DNA of 64,000 bases from Lysinibacillus sp. SGAir0095 (GCF_005491425.1 NZ_CP028083.1:1016001-1080000); one strand, 5' to 3'; counted from the stretch's first letter, positions 28,527 through 37,047 are shown. Numbers and translations are program-made. The notes: generated from the sequence alone by a model not told the origin.

Positions 28527-29321
28527 TTGCGATTTTCAATTCAATCACGCAGAGATTCCCAATCAAATGAATTGATGGAGCTCGCAACGACATATTTAAC
28601 AGATTTTGGACTGATATTAGATGAAGAAGAACCAGATATCGTCATCTCCATTGGTGGGGATGGAACGCTTCTGCATGCCTTTCATCGTCATGCACATCGT
28701 TTGGACAAAGTGGCATTTGTGGGCATACACACTGGACATCTTGGATTCTATGCGGACTGGAAGCCATCTGAATTAGAAAAATTAGTACTTTCTATAGCAA
28801 AAAATGAGTTTAATGTAGTGGAGTACCCATTGTTAGAAGTGCAAGTGCATTGCCACAGCTCAGAAACAACTAGATACTTGGCTTTAAACGAAGCGACAAT
28901 TAAATCACCTGATGTAACTCTTGTAATGGATATCGAATTAAATGGCAATCAATTTGAGCGTTTTCGTGGAGATGGATTATGTGTTTCTACTCCATCTGGA
29001 TCTACAGCCTATAACAAAGCGCTTGGTGGAGCAATCATTCATCCAACATTACAAGCGTTCCAAATTACAGAGATGGCCTCAATCAATAACAGAGTGTTTC
29101 GTACTGTTGGTTCATCCCTTGTACTACCGGCCCATCATAGCTGCACATTAAAGCCGGTAAAAGATCAGCAATTCACGATGACTATTGATCATAAGCACCT
29201 GTTGCAGAGTGATTTAAAATTTATCACCTTTAATGTAGCTAATGAGAAAGTGCGTTTCGCGCGTTTTCGTCCTTTTCCATTCTGGGAAAGAGTTCATGAT
29301 TCATTTGTTTCGAATGACTAG
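28527..29321 (+). CDS. nadK: NAD kinase
   Basis: Phosphorylates NAD to NADP, 264 aa. The diacylglycerol-kinase-like motif GGDGT occurs in [16 protein letters not shown], the NE/D motif in LNEATIKSP, and the substrate loop in [18 protein letters not shown]. The start codon is TTG, with AAAAGGAG about 13 nt upstream. It lies between relQ and the pseudouridine synthase gene with very short gaps, so it is part of one operon. Confidence 0.96.
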   Translation: MRFSIQSRRDSQSNELMELATTYLTDFGLILDEEEPDIVISIGGDGTLLHAFHRHAHRLDKVAFVGIHTGHLGFYADWKPSELEKLVLSIAKNEFNVVEYPLLEVQVHCHSSETTRYLALNEATIKSPDVTLVMDIELNGNQFERFRGDGLCVSTPSGSTAYNKALGGAIIHPTLQAFQITEMASINNRVFRTVGSSLVLPAHHSCTLKPVKDQQFTMTIDHKHLLQSDLKFITFNVANEKVRFARFRPFPFWERVHDSFVSND

Positions 29322-29333
29322 TGAGGAGCTGGC

Positions 29334-30236
29334 ATGGATAAAAGATTTAAACTACAATTTTACGCAGCAAACGACGGTGAGCTATTAAGAGACGCCATTG
29401 GCAAATTCGGTATTTCTAAAAGAGGGCTAACATCCATTAAGTATCGTGGTGGGGCAATTTTGGTAAATGAGGAGGAAAGAACGGTTCGACATGTACTAAA
29501 GAAGGGAGATGTCATAACGATTCTTTTTCCTCCTGAAGAATTGAGTGAAGGACTCATAGTTGAACATAAGGATTTACCTATTCTTTATGAGGATGAGTCA
29601 TTTCTTATCCTTGATAAACCCCCTTTTATGAATACAATTCCATCCAGAGAGAACCCAACTGGAAGTTTGGCTAATTACATTGGCGGGTACTTTGAAAAAC
29701 AAGGCATACATTCGACCGTACATATTGTAACTAGATTAGACCGAGATACCTCTGGTGTTGTCTGTATTGCTAAACATAGTCATATTCATCATCTAATGGG
29801 TCTACAACAAAAGAGAGGGTTGCTTAATAAGCAATATGAAGCAATTGTTCATGGTCATGTAACAGAAGACGACCAAGCAATTATTGCTCCTATCGGACGA
29901 AAAGATACCAGTATTATCGAGAGAGAAGTTCGACCAGATGGACAGTATTCTCATACGGATGTTACGGTCCTAAAAAGAGGCCACACGAAAGATATGCAGC
30001 CTATTACGCAAGTAAGACTTAAACTTCATACTGGAAGAACGCATCAAATTCGTGTACATATGGCACATATTGGTCACCCTCTCGTAGGAGATGAGTTATA
30101 TGGAGGGAGTAGGGAGCTTTTTGATAGGCAAGCGCTCCATTGTGTATTACTTGAAATCATACACCCATTGACTAGTCAAAAGTTACAGTTTACCAGTGAT
30201 GTTCTGGAACCAATGCGAAATTTGATAAATAACTAA
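29334..30236 (+). CDS. RluA/RluD-family pseudouridine synthase (YjbO-like)
   Basis: RNA pseudouridine synthase, 300 aa. The catalytic motif HIVTRLDRDTSG contains the essential Asp, followed by the typical LLNKQYEAIVHG, LHTGRTHQIRVHMAHIGHPLVGDELYGG. An S4-like N-terminal region (residues about 15-70) is likely. A GTGAGGAG ribosome site precedes the ATG, and nadK ends 12 bp upstream. The RNA target is unknown. It ends the relQ-nadK-rluD unit at a terminator. Confidence 0.92.
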   Translation: MDKRFKLQFYAANDGELLRDAIGKFGISKRGLTSIKYRGGAILVNEEERTVRHVLKKGDVITILFPPEELSEGLIVEHKDLPILYEDESFLILDKPPFMNTIPSRENPTGSLANYIGGYFEKQGIHSTVHIVTRLDRDTSGVVCIAKHSHIHHLMGLQQKRGLLNKQYEAIVHGHVTEDDQAIIAPIGRKDTSIIEREVRPDGQYSHTDVTVLKRGHTKDMQPITQVRLKLHTGRTHQIRVHMAHIGHPLVGDELYGGSRELFDRQALHCVLLEIIHPLTSQKLQFTSDVLEPMRNLINN

Positions 30237-30240
30237 ATGT

Positions 30241-30278
30241 AAAGATGTTCGGTATATAAGCGAACATCTTTTGTTTTT
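30241..30278 (+). terminator. Terminator after the pseudouridine synthase gene
   Basis: AAAGATGTTCG pairs with CGAACATCTTT, followed by TGTTTTT. Confidence 0.85.
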
Positions 30279-30450
30279 GAATAATATAAACTTTATTATT
30301 TTATATAATAAAAGGTATCAATAGAGAGCTAAAATCATGAAGTTAGGTATTCTTTATTAATTTGAATTATTAAAATTTTGTGATGTATTAAAAATGGCTT
30401 TACGGCTGTGCATTTTCCACCTATTATTACTTTGAGAGGAGGGGACAAGT

Positions 30451-31827
30451 ATGGTAGAACAACAAAATAACAAAAATGAAGAGCTATTCAATGAAGATGA
30501 ATTACGTCAGTATTTACTTGATGAAAATATTGACCAATTCCGCGAGATCTTTTTAGAGCTTCATTCCTATGATCAGGCCCAATTTTATGAGAAGGTAGGA
30601 CCTGATATACGAAAAACCATTTATCAATTCTTGTCTCCTCAAGAAATGGCGACAATCTTTGAAACAATTGAATTAGAAGATGAAGAATATGAACAATTCT
30701 TAAAAGAGATGGATACGTCGTATGGGGCTGAAATGCTTTCTTACATGTATACCGATGATGCAGTAGACGTTTTAAATGAGTTGGATGATGAGCAACGGGA
30801 AAGCTATCTTGAAATGATGGATAGCGAAACAGCTGAAGAAATTAATGAACTACTGGCATATGCAGAATATACTGCTGGGGCCATTATGACAACGGAGTAT
30901 GTCTCAGTACTTGAAAATTCAACGGTACGTTCAGCTATGACCGTATTACGCAATGAGGCTCCGAACGCTGAAACGATTTATTACGTATTTGTGGTTGATG
31001 ATAAGCACTGTTTAAGCGGCGTTATTTCTTTAAGAGATTTAATCATTTCAGATGAAGACACATTAATTCGTGACATTATGAATGAACGTGTTGTTTATGT
31101 GAAGGTATCCGATGATCAGGAACAAGTAGCCCAAATCATGAAAGATTATAACTTTTTAGCGATTCCAGTTGTGAATGATAGCCATGAAATGCTGGGAATC
31201 ATAACAGTCGATGATATTATTGACGTTATCGATGAAGAAGCTTCTGATGATTATTCTAAGCTTGCCGGGTTATCGGATGTAGATGACATCGAAGCAAGCC
31301 CGTTTAAAGCTGCTAAGAAACGCCTGCCTTGGTTAATCATGCTACTGTTTCTAGGAATGATTACAGCAACCTTAATGGGGCAATTTGAGGCGACATTAGA
31401 AAAAGTTGCTTTACTTGCGCTCTTTATCCCTTTAATATCTGGGACATCCGGTAATAGTGGAACTCAAGCCCTTGCGGTAGCAGTTCGTGGTATTGCAACA
31501 GGGGAAATCGGAGAAAAAAGTAAGATCAAAATGCTTCTTAGAGAAGTGTTAACAGGGTTAATCACGGGGATTGTTTGTGGCATTATTGTCGTAGGAATCA
31601 TATTTTTCTGGAAGCATTCACTTATTATTGGACTACTGGTTGGTGCGGCTATATGTATTTCAATTCTTGTTGCTACGATAGCAGGTTCATTTATACCGCT
31701 ACTGATTCATAAGCTTGGTGTTGACCCAGCCGTCGCATCCGGGCCATTCATTACAACAGTAAATGACGTAACGAGTATATTAATTTATTTAGGGTTAGCA
31801 TCCATATTTTTAGGGCAGTTAGTTTAA
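30451..31827 (+). CDS. mgtE: MgtE-family magnesium transporter
   Basis: Mg2+ channel, 458 aa. An N-terminal helical MgtE_N domain (residues about 15-135) contains repeats such as LNELDDEQRESYLEMMD. Two CBS domains follow (about 140-265, with VISLRDL and TVDDIIDVIDEEA), then five membrane helices from LPWLIMLLFLGMITA to the end. The selectivity segment SGTSGNSGTQA is conserved. GAGAGGAGG precedes the ATG. No M-box was recognised in the 170 bp upstream. Confidence 0.95.
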   Translation: MVEQQNNKNEELFNEDELRQYLLDENIDQFREIFLELHSYDQAQFYEKVGPDIRKTIYQFLSPQEMATIFETIELEDEEYEQFLKEMDTSYGAEMLSYMYTDDAVDVLNELDDEQRESYLEMMDSETAEEINELLAYAEYTAGAIMTTEYVSVLENSTVRSAMTVLRNEAPNAETIYYVFVVDDKHCLSGVISLRDLIISDEDTLIRDIMNERVVYVKVSDDQEQVAQIMKDYNFLAIPVVNDSHEMLGIITVDDIIDVIDEEASDDYSKLAGLSDVDDIEASPFKAAKKRLPWLIMLLFLGMITATLMGQFEATLEKVALLALFIPLISGTSGNSGTQALAVAVRGIATGEIGEKSKIKMLLREVLTGLITGIVCGIIVVGIIFFWKHSLIIGLLVGAAICISILVATIAGSFIPLLIHKLGVDPAVASGPFITTVNDVTSILIYLGLASIFLGQLV

Positions 31828-31923
31828 ATTTAACTGGTTCTTTGTCCAGTTTTTGGAGCTTGGTGACACGATTCACGAAAAATTTCATTTTGCATATTTA
31901 TAAGTAAAAAAAGGATGTGTAAA

Positions 31924-32256
31924 ATGGAAGAGCCAATTTTATTTATCTCAAGCCCTCCTGTTTATTTTACTGAGATTGTGGAGGTTAAGGAAACTTTCTT
32001 AGAAGAGAGTACATCAGTTTTTGTACCAAATCGGACGGATCGTATCATTGATCAAGTGATCGCAAGACAGTTAAATTATTTTTCACAGCCTGTTAATCAA
32101 TTTAGAACATTAGTGTTTCATTTAAGTAATGGAGAAAAAGTTGTAGGTAAAGTGGACGAAGTGATGGGGTCTGATGTAAAAATCAAGTCAGCAAACCAAT
32201 TTATCATGATTAATGGAAATGACATCAATACCATTACTATTGCCAATGGTATTTAA
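31924..32256 (+). CDS. Unknown 110-aa protein with an Sm-like C-terminal half
   Basis: I do not recognise a family. The first 60 residues are acidic (FTEIVEVKETFLEESTS). The second half alternates beta-strand patterns (TLVFHLSNGEKVVGKVDEV, then MINGNDINTITI), resembling small SH3/Sm-like barrels such as DUF2642 spore proteins; this is only a pattern match. ATG 31924 follows AAGGATG by 7 nt. An ATG 9 nt upstream would sit inside the ribosome site. It has its own terminator and lies 97 bp after mgtE, ahead of spore genes. Confidence 0.65.
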   Translation: MEEPILFISSPPVYFTEIVEVKETFLEESTSVFVPNRTDRIIDQVIARQLNYFSQPVNQFRTLVFHLSNGEKVVGKVDEVMGSDVKIKSANQFIMINGNDINTITIANGI

Positions 32257-32262
32257 AATGTA

Positions 32263-32300
32263 GAGAGTGATTCAATTTTTTGTTGAATCGCTCTTTTTCT
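32263..32300 (+). terminator. Terminator after the Sm-like gene
   Basis: AGAGTGATTCAA pairs with TTGAATCGCTCT (one mismatch), then TTTTCTTTTT. Confidence 0.85.
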
Positions 32301-32351
32301 TTTTGGGAAAGTTAACATACTGTGAACGAACTCCTCCAAGGAGACAATCAA

Positions 32352-32507
32352 AAGTGCATTTCATATAGAGGATGAACTGCATTGCGGGAGCAAAATTATG
32401 GCGAAGTGCATTTTATAAAGGGAATGAAGTTCATTGTCAGAGTGAAATTCGCGCGAACATAAAGCGAATAGACAGTTCCTTGAAAACTAAGAAGGCAGGA
32501 TATTTAA
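32352..32507. repeat. Degenerate 52-bp tandem repeat
   Basis: The segment from AAGTGCATT at 32352 is repeated 52 bp on at 32404. Shared blocks are AAGTGCATTT, ATGAA, CATTG, GAG and AAATT. A third, weaker copy follows from about 32456 (ATAAAG, GAAT, GTTC, TTG). Stops and poor codon pattern argue against the 75-codon open frame that crosses it. Confidence 0.6.
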
Positions 32508-32544
32508 GGGATTTAACCATCCCTACCAAAAAGGCGTTATATAA

Positions 32545-32582
32545 AAGGACCCAACAGCCGTTAAAAGGCTGTTTGGGTCCAT
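32545..32582 (-). terminator. Terminator of the CotZ-like gene
   Basis: GGACCCAAACAGCC pairs with GGCTGTTGGGTCC on the minus strand, followed by TTTTATATAA. Confidence 0.8.
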
Positions 32583-32595
32583 TCTCAGCTAAATC

Positions 32596-33108
32596 TTAGT
32601 GATGGTGGATGTTTAGGTCAACATCAGCCACACATTGAATAGCAGTGAAGTCATTTAAGTCAACAGTTACACAAGTTTCTGTTTTCTTGAATCTTGTGAT
32701 ATCTTCGAATGCTTCTGCTACCATTTCACTTGAACCTTCTTCAAATAGTTCTACAGCTTCGTCTTCTTCTACAGCAACAACTGCACGTAAAGTAGCACAG
32801 CAATCACCGAATACATCCTCCACTCGGAAGAATGGTGTCAGAGCGTAAGTGCAATCTTTACCTTTAGCTACAACTTTAAATGGTCTTCCTAGCTTATCTA
32901 GTAGCATGAAGACACGAGTATCAGCGTGACCATGCTTAGTTAAACCTCCGATTGGCTCTATGAAACAGCTAGTTCCACAAGTATCATCATGTCTTACTGC
33001 TTGATTTTGTAGTTTTAAAATCGTTTTAACAACTTCACAAATACAACCTGAACCGCCCATCATATCTTCTCTCGATGAACTCTCAAATTTATTTTTTCCA
33101 CAACCCAT
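32596..33108 (-). CDS. CotZ/CotY/ExsY-type spore crust protein
   Basis: Cysteine-rich spore surface protein, 170 aa. It opens MGCGKNK and has ten cysteines, including CICEVVKTILKLQ, TCGTSCFIEPIGG and FGDCCATLRAV, the pattern of the CotZ/CotY/ExsY family that self-assembles in the outermost spore layer. It ends NIHHH. GAGGGGTG precedes the ATG. A CATATTGTA match to a sigma-K type -10 lies 33 bp upstream, consistent with late mother-cell expression. Which of the three family members it equals cannot be decided. Confidence 0.88.
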   Translation of the reverse strand: MGCGKNKFESSSREDMMGGSGCICEVVKTILKLQNQAVRHDDTCGTSCFIEPIGGLTKHGHADTRVFMLLDKLGRPFKVVAKGKDCTYALTPFFRVEDVFGDCCATLRAVVAVEEDEAVELFEEGSSEMVAEAFEDITRFKKTETCVTVDLNDFTAIQCVADVDLNIHHH

Positions 33109-33140
33109 TTTGTTTCACCCCTCTTAAGTTTAGTTCAATC

Positions 33141-33149
33141 TACAATATG
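33141..33149 (-). promoter_or_regulatory. Possible sigma-K -10 of the CotZ-like gene
   Basis: CATATTGTA fits CATANNNTA on the minus strand. No convincing -35 was found. Confidence 0.35.
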
Positions 33150-33245
33150 TGATTTCGAAAATGAAAACCGGGCTTTTGTACTGAAGCCTTAAAATTACTT
33201 GAAAAAATTTTTCAAAAAATTACCGTTTTACCTATCTAAACGACT

Positions 33246-33276
33246 TGAATAGATTGAAATTTTAATGCGCATAATG
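33246..33276 (+). promoter_or_regulatory. Possible sigma-G promoter of the spoVA operon
   Basis: TGAATA and CATAATG are separated by 18 bp, close to the forespore sigma-G pattern. It ends about 22 bp before the lipoprotein start. Confidence 0.5.
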
Positions 33277-33298
33277 AGTAAAAAAAGGGGGTTGAATC

Positions 33299-33700
33299 TT
33301 GAAAAAATTGGTATTGTTATGCTTTATTCCACTTTTTTTGATTGGATGCTCTAATGAACAGACAATCCAAGTTTCAGGAGTGGCTACGGATGAGGAGAAA
33401 AGAACAGAAATAGAAGACTTGATTCGTAACATGGAGGACGTTTATACAGGGACCGCCATAATGGTTGAAGATGAAGTATTAGTTGCCATACAAGTAAAAC
33501 CATGGCTTGGATTCAAAGAACAAAAAGTCGAAAAAAAGTTACAAAAAGAAATAGAAGAAAAATACCCTGACCTGAATGTAGTTGTTTCATCTGACTTCAA
33601 AATGCATTGGGAAACACAGAAACTTCTTGAAGAAGAAGATGAAAAAAAGGTAACAGATGAAGTGAAGAAACTTAAAGATCTAGCAAAGGAGGAGACTTAA
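33299..33700 (+). CDS. YhcN/YlaJ-type sporulation lipoprotein
   Basis: 133-aa lipoprotein with signal peptide MKKLVLLCFIPLFLIGC and lipobox LIGC (Cys17). The mature part is highly charged (QKVEKKLQKEIEEKYPDLNVVVSSD), with the VEDEVLVAIQVKP strand seen in YhcN/YlaJ germination-related lipoproteins. The start is TTG with AGGGGG 7 nt upstream. The stop abuts the spoVAC ATG, so it is the first gene of the spoVA operon. Confidence 0.8.
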   Translation: MKKLVLLCFIPLFLIGCSNEQTIQVSGVATDEEKRTEIEDLIRNMEDVYTGTAIMVEDEVLVAIQVKPWLGFKEQKVEKKLQKEIEEKYPDLNVVVSSDFKMHWETQKLLEEEDEKKVTDEVKKLKDLAKEET

Positions 33701-34156
33701 ATGGATCCACAAGAATATCAACAAATTGAACAAAAAATCACCCCTCCTACACCGTATCTGAAAAACGCTTTAAAGGCATTCCTAGTTGGTGGAATCATTT
33801 GTGCAATTGGACAGGGTATTACTTTTTTATATATTATCTTTTTTGATTTCACGGATATAACAGCAGGAAATGCAACAGTTGCAACCATGGTATTTATCGC
33901 GATGGTATTAACAGGTTTAGGATTATACCGAAAGCTGGGTGCATTTGCAGGAGCGGGAAGTGCAGTTCCGGTTACAGGGTTCGGCAATGCAGTCGTATCT
34001 GCAGCAATAGAAGGAAAAACAGAAGGCTGGGTTTTAGGTGTAGGAGGCAATATGTTTAAATTAGCTGGATCGGTAATATTATTTGGAGTTGGATCTGCCT
34101 TTTTCATAGCACTGATTAAGCTTATTTTAGTGTCAATGGGTGTGGTCGAATGGTGA
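33701..34156 (+). CDS. spoVAC: Stage V sporulation protein AC
   Basis: Membrane protein of the channel that moves dipicolinic acid into the forespore and out at germination. 151 aa with about four hydrophobic segments. Family features are TPYLKNALKAFLVGGIICAIGQ, the GLGLYRKLGAFAGAGSAVPVTGFGNAV core and EGWVLGVGGNMFKLAGSVI. AAAGGAGGAG precedes the ATG. spoVAD overlaps its end by 7 bp. Confidence 0.95.
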   Translation: MDPQEYQQIEQKITPPTPYLKNALKAFLVGGIICAIGQGITFLYIIFFDFTDITAGNATVATMVFIAMVLTGLGLYRKLGAFAGAGSAVPVTGFGNAVVSAAIEGKTEGWVLGVGGNMFKLAGSVILFGVGSAFFIALIKLILVSMGVVEW

Positions 34157-35145
34157 TATTATTTTCATCTAAACCATCCATACTTGCCTGTGGTGCTGTA
34201 GCTGGTCCGGTTGAAAGTAAAAGTGTCTTTTATTCTTATTTTGACTCTGTATCCGAAGATGAGAGATGGGGACAAAAGACAAATGAACAAGGGCATTCAA
34301 AAATGATTCAAGAAGCCTGTGATGTTGTAATGAAGAAAGCCGATTTGAAAAATTTAGATGTTGATTTCTTTTTAAGTGGTGACCTTGTAAATCAGATGAC
34401 TCCAACTAATTTTGCAGCCAGAGAGCTGGCTATTTCCTTTATTGGACTGTTTTCTGCATGTGCGACTTCTGTTTCTTCAGTTATTATTGCAAGTCTTCTG
34501 ACCGAAGTAGGTGCTTCTCAATTTGCTATTGCTGGTGCTGCTAGCCAACATAATGCAATTGAAAGACAATTTCGTTATCCCATAGACTATGGTGCACAAA
34601 AGCCTGCAACTGCACAGTGGACAGTAACGGCAGCAGGATATGCATTAATAGGAAAACATGACCCAAAATACCCTTCAGTGGTTGCTGCTACAGTTGGAAA
34701 GGTGGTTGATTATGGGGAAGTAAGTCCATTTCATATGGGAGGAGCAATGGCTCCAGCAGCTTATGATACAATCACGGATCATTTAAAGAAACGTCACCAA
34801 AAAATAACAGATTATGATCTAATCATGACAGGTGACTTAGGGAAAATTGGATTAAAGATCTTAAAAGCTATGTTTGCTCAAACGAATGCAAAGCAAGAAG
34901 AATTAGATGTATTCCGAGATGCCGGTGCAGAATATTACGGAGAAGATGAAGCGTTCCAATCAGGGGCAAGTGGTGCCGGCTGTTCAGCATCTGTCTATTT
35001 CAGTTATATTGAGCAGCAAATGAAAACAGGACGCTATAAAAGGGTTTTATTAGTTGCGACAGGTGCTCTCCTTTCTCCAATGTCTTTCCAGCAAGGTGAG
35101 ACGATTCCTTGTACTGCACATGCAATTGAAATAACGATGGAGTGA
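34150..35145 (+). CDS. spoVAD: Stage V sporulation protein AD
   Basis: Soluble, membrane-associated DPA-binding subunit with a thiolase-like fold, 331 aa. Visible family segments are GAVAGPVESKS, SGDLVNQMTPTNFAARELAISFIGLFSACATSV, AGAASQHNAIERQFRYP and DLIMTGDLGKIG. It overlaps spoVAC and is followed by spoVAE after 10 bp. The AC-AD-AE set here lacks AA, AB and AF, so it may be a second, partial spoVA operon. Confidence 0.96.
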   Translation: MVILFSSKPSILACGAVAGPVESKSVFYSYFDSVSEDERWGQKTNEQGHSKMIQEACDVVMKKADLKNLDVDFFLSGDLVNQMTPTNFAARELAISFIGLFSACATSVSSVIIASLLTEVGASQFAIAGAASQHNAIERQFRYPIDYGAQKPATAQWTVTAAGYALIGKHDPKYPSVVAATVGKVVDYGEVSPFHMGGAMAPAAYDTITDHLKKRHQKITDYDLIMTGDLGKIGLKILKAMFAQTNAKQEELDVFRDAGAEYYGEDEAFQSGASGAGCSASVYFSYIEQQMKTGRYKRVLLVATGALLSPMSFQQGETIPCTAHAIEITME

Positions 35146-35155
35146 GGCGAAGAGT

Positions 35156-35527
35156 ATGCTTGTTTTTTATAGTTTTTTAATTGCATTTATTGTCGGTGGC
35201 TTAATATGTGTGATAGGTCAGTTAATTATGGATGTTGGAAAGCTGACACCAGGTCATACTTTAGCCATTTTAGTAGTATCAGGTGCCATTTTAGATGGAC
35301 TGGGTTTATATGAACCATTGATTGATTTTGCCGGAGCTGGTGCAACGATTCCCATTACATCCTTTGGAAATGCGTTAACTCATGGTGCCTTGGCAGAGGC
35401 TGAAAAACATGGATGGGTCGGCGTTTTAACAGGCATGTTCGAGGTAACAAGCTCTGGAATAAGCGCAGCGATAGTTTTTGGATTTATCGCCGCATTAATT
35501 TTTAAACCAAAAGGAAAAGCAAACTAG
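35156..35527 (+). CDS. spoVAE: Stage V sporulation protein AE (AEb type)
   Basis: Small membrane protein, 123 aa, about four hydrophobic segments, related to SpoVAC. It has FIVGGLICVIGQLIMD, GLGLYEPLIDFAGAGATIPITSFGNALTHGA and a C-terminal GISAAIVFGFIAALIF. A GAGGCGAAG ribosome site precedes the ATG. It closes the lipoprotein-AC-AD-AE run. Confidence 0.94.
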   Translation: MLVFYSFLIAFIVGGLICVIGQLIMDVGKLTPGHTLAILVVSGAILDGLGLYEPLIDFAGAGATIPITSFGNALTHGALAEAEKHGWVGVLTGMFEVTSSGISAAIVFGFIAALIFKPKGKAN

Positions 35528-35558
35528 ACAAATACCCCGCCTTTTCTTTGTGTGCTGA

Positions 35559-35567
35559 CATAGTATA
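35559..35567 (+). promoter_or_regulatory. Possible sigma-E/K -10 ahead of the yjcZ-type gene
   Basis: CATAGTATA fits CATANNNTA, about 25 bp before the start. The -35 is unclear. Confidence 0.35.
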
Positions 35568-35591
35568 CAAAGTGAAAGGAGGGGATTTTTA

Positions 35592-35765
35592 ATGTGGAAT
35601 AACTGCTGCGGTAGTCAAGTAAACCCTGCCTATGATTTTTGTGGACCAACTCATTGCATGCCTGCATATGATATGTGTGGAGGCGGTGGATACAAAGGAT
35701 CTTACTTTGTGTTAATCGTTGTGCTATTCATTTTATTAATCATAGTAGGAAAGTTCTATATGTAA
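35592..35765 (+). CDS. YjcZ-family sporulation protein, 57 aa
   Basis: Small spore protein found by direct translation. The N-terminal half is Cys/Gly/Tyr-rich (residues 5, 6, 17, 22 and 29 are Cys) and leads through GGGGYKG to a single hydrophobic helix (SYFVLIVVLFILLIIVGKF). That glycine run followed by this helix is the YjcZ/SscA hallmark. GAAAGGAGGGG precedes the ATG by 7 nt. spoVIF follows 14 bp later, the same pairing as in the yjcZ-yjcC region of B. subtilis. The family helps spore or coat assembly. Confidence 0.88.
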   Translation: MWNNCCGSQVNPAYDFCGPTHCMPAYDMCGGGGYKGSYFVLIVVLFILLIIVGKFYM

Positions 35766-35779
35766 GGAGGGGAGATTAA

Positions 35780-36028
35780 ATGCAAAACCCTTTTTTTAAA
35801 CAGATAGAAAATAAAACGGGCGTAAGTATGGAGGAAATTTTTGCTCTAGCAAATGCAATTCAACATGCTGATTTTTCAAATGAAAAACAAGTACGCAAGA
35901 TTGTAAAACGTGTTAGTAAAGTGGCAAACAAACCTGTTTCAAAAGAATTAGAGGATCAAATCGTTAAATCGATTATCCAGGATGGAAAATCATTGGATTT
36001 GGGGAAAATTCAAAAGATGTTAGGCTAA
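35780..36028 (+). CDS. spoVIF: Stage VI sporulation protein F
   Basis: 82-aa soluble protein. FFKQIENKTGVSMEEIFALANAIQ and VANKPVSKELEDQIVKSIIQDGKSLDLGKIQKML match the SpoVIF (YjcC) pattern as I know it, and the length fits. In B. subtilis SpoVIF is needed for coat maturation with GerE. AAGGAGGGGA precedes the ATG. It is co-transcribed with the YjcZ-type gene and ends at a terminator. Confidence 0.88.
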   Translation: MQNPFFKQIENKTGVSMEEIFALANAIQHADFSNEKQVRKIVKRVSKVANKPVSKELEDQIVKSIIQDGKSLDLGKIQKMLG

Positions 36029-36032
36029 CAGC

Positions 36033-36067
36033 ACAAAAGCAGTCGCACGGTTTGCGACTGCTTTTGT
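36033..36067. terminator. Bidirectional terminator between spoVIF and yjcF
   Basis: ACAAAAGCAGTCGCA pairs perfectly over 15 bp with TGCGACTGCTTTTGT. It serves the two convergent genes. Confidence 0.88.
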
Positions 36068-36096
36068 TAGTAATAGAGCATATGATCTTGGATTAT

Positions 36097-36525
36097 TTAT
36101 ATTAATTTCTCCATTGCACGATGTGGAATCCCTGCATCAAGAAATTCTGGCGAAGTAGTTGTATATTGAAGCTTTTCATAAAAAGGAATTGCATAGCTTT
36201 GTGCATTAAGTTTAAGTTTCTTTATCCCTAACTCTTTAGCATACTCTTCGATTTTTTCCATTATCAGTATACCAAGTTTCTTGCCTCTAAATGGTTCAAG
36301 AACACAAACTCGTTCAACCTTGCCGATTGTTTCGTCTAATTTCCGGAGTCTGGCTGCTCCAATTGGGTGATCTTGATCCTGGACGATAAAGTGAATCGAA
36401 GTCGAATCATGCTCATCTAGTTCAAGATGCTCTGGGACACCTTGTTCTTCAACAAAGACTTTTTTTCTAACTGAAAATGCTAAAGCTAGATCTTTTTCGT
36501 TTTTAACAATGTTAATCTGATACAA
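36097..36525 (-). CDS. yjcF: GNAT acetyltransferase (YjcF-like)
   Basis: Predicted N-acetyltransferase, 142 aa. The acetyl-CoA site reads RVCVLEPFRGKKLGILIMEKIEE, and the C-terminal LNAQSYAIPFYEKLQY fits the ElaA/YjcF type. The start is TTG, 3 nt after the yjcG stop with GGGG about 11 nt upstream, so translation is probably coupled. It is last of the yjcH-yjcG-yjcF set. The acceptor substrate is unknown. Confidence 0.88.
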   Translation of the reverse strand: MYQINIVKNEKDLALAFSVRKKVFVEEQGVPEHLELDEHDSTSIHFIVQDQDHPIGAARLRKLDETIGKVERVCVLEPFRGKKLGILIMEKIEEYAKELGIKKLKLNAQSYAIPFYEKLQYTTTSPEFLDAGIPHRAMEKLI

Positions 36526-36528
36526 TCG

Positions 36529-37047
36529 TTATTCAGCCCCAGTTAATCGATAAGTATCGTAAGCAGTCCAAGAGCCATCTTCAAGTTGATATACCAAATG
36601 GATTCGATCTATTACTTCTTGTTCATCAACGCCAATCATTCGTAATTGACCATAGATGTCGTCATGCTCTGTTTCAGTCAAGTCCTGTGCAATCGTAATA
36701 TGAGGAATAAATACATGCTTAGGCATGCCAATATTCAATTGCTCTTGAAGATCTTGATGAAGCTTTTTTAGTTCGTTTGTTGGTTCCACTTTAAAATAAA
36801 TTACATTCGTCGTCGGGAAGAAGGAACTAATTTTAGACGCGTGAATAGTTAAAGGTGCATGGTTTTCTGCAATTGAAGCTATGGCTTTAGAAATGGTGCC
36901 GATTTCATTTTCATCTGCTTCAAATGCCTCTTTAAGAGTAAGATGCGGTGTTATTTTTGAATAATGTGAATCATACCGCTTGCGATATGTGTTAGCTAAA
37001 TCTTGTAATTTTTTTGATGGAAATGCTACAATACCGTATTTCATCAT
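36529..37047 (-). CDS. yjcG: YjcG-type 2H phosphoesterase
   Basis: Predicted cyclic phosphodiesterase/RNA-ligase-like protein, 172 aa. Two HxTx motifs, HLTL (near residue 36) and HITI (near residue 116), are the catalytic histidines of 2H enzymes. Its opening KYGIVAFPSKKLQDLANTYRKRYD is typical of YjcG. AGGGGGC precedes the ATG. It lies between yjcH and yjcF as in B. subtilis. The substrate is unknown. Confidence 0.92.
   Translation of the reverse strand: MMKYGIVAFPSKKLQDLANTYRKRYDSHYSKITPHLTLKEAFEADENEIGTISKAIASIAENHAPLTIHASKISSFFPTTNVIYFKVEPTNELKKLHQDLQEQLNIGMPKHVFIPHITIAQDLTETEHDDIYGQLRMIGVDEQEVIDRIHLVYQLEDGSWTAYDTYRLTGAE

Noticed and set aside
30279-30450. M-box magnesium riboswitch upstream of mgtE
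   Set aside because: The gap is long enough but none of the conserved M-box blocks could be recognised.
32372-32599. 75-codon plus-strand open frame
   Set aside because: It covers the degenerate repeat and the CotZ-gene terminator, and has no ribosome site or protein-like composition.
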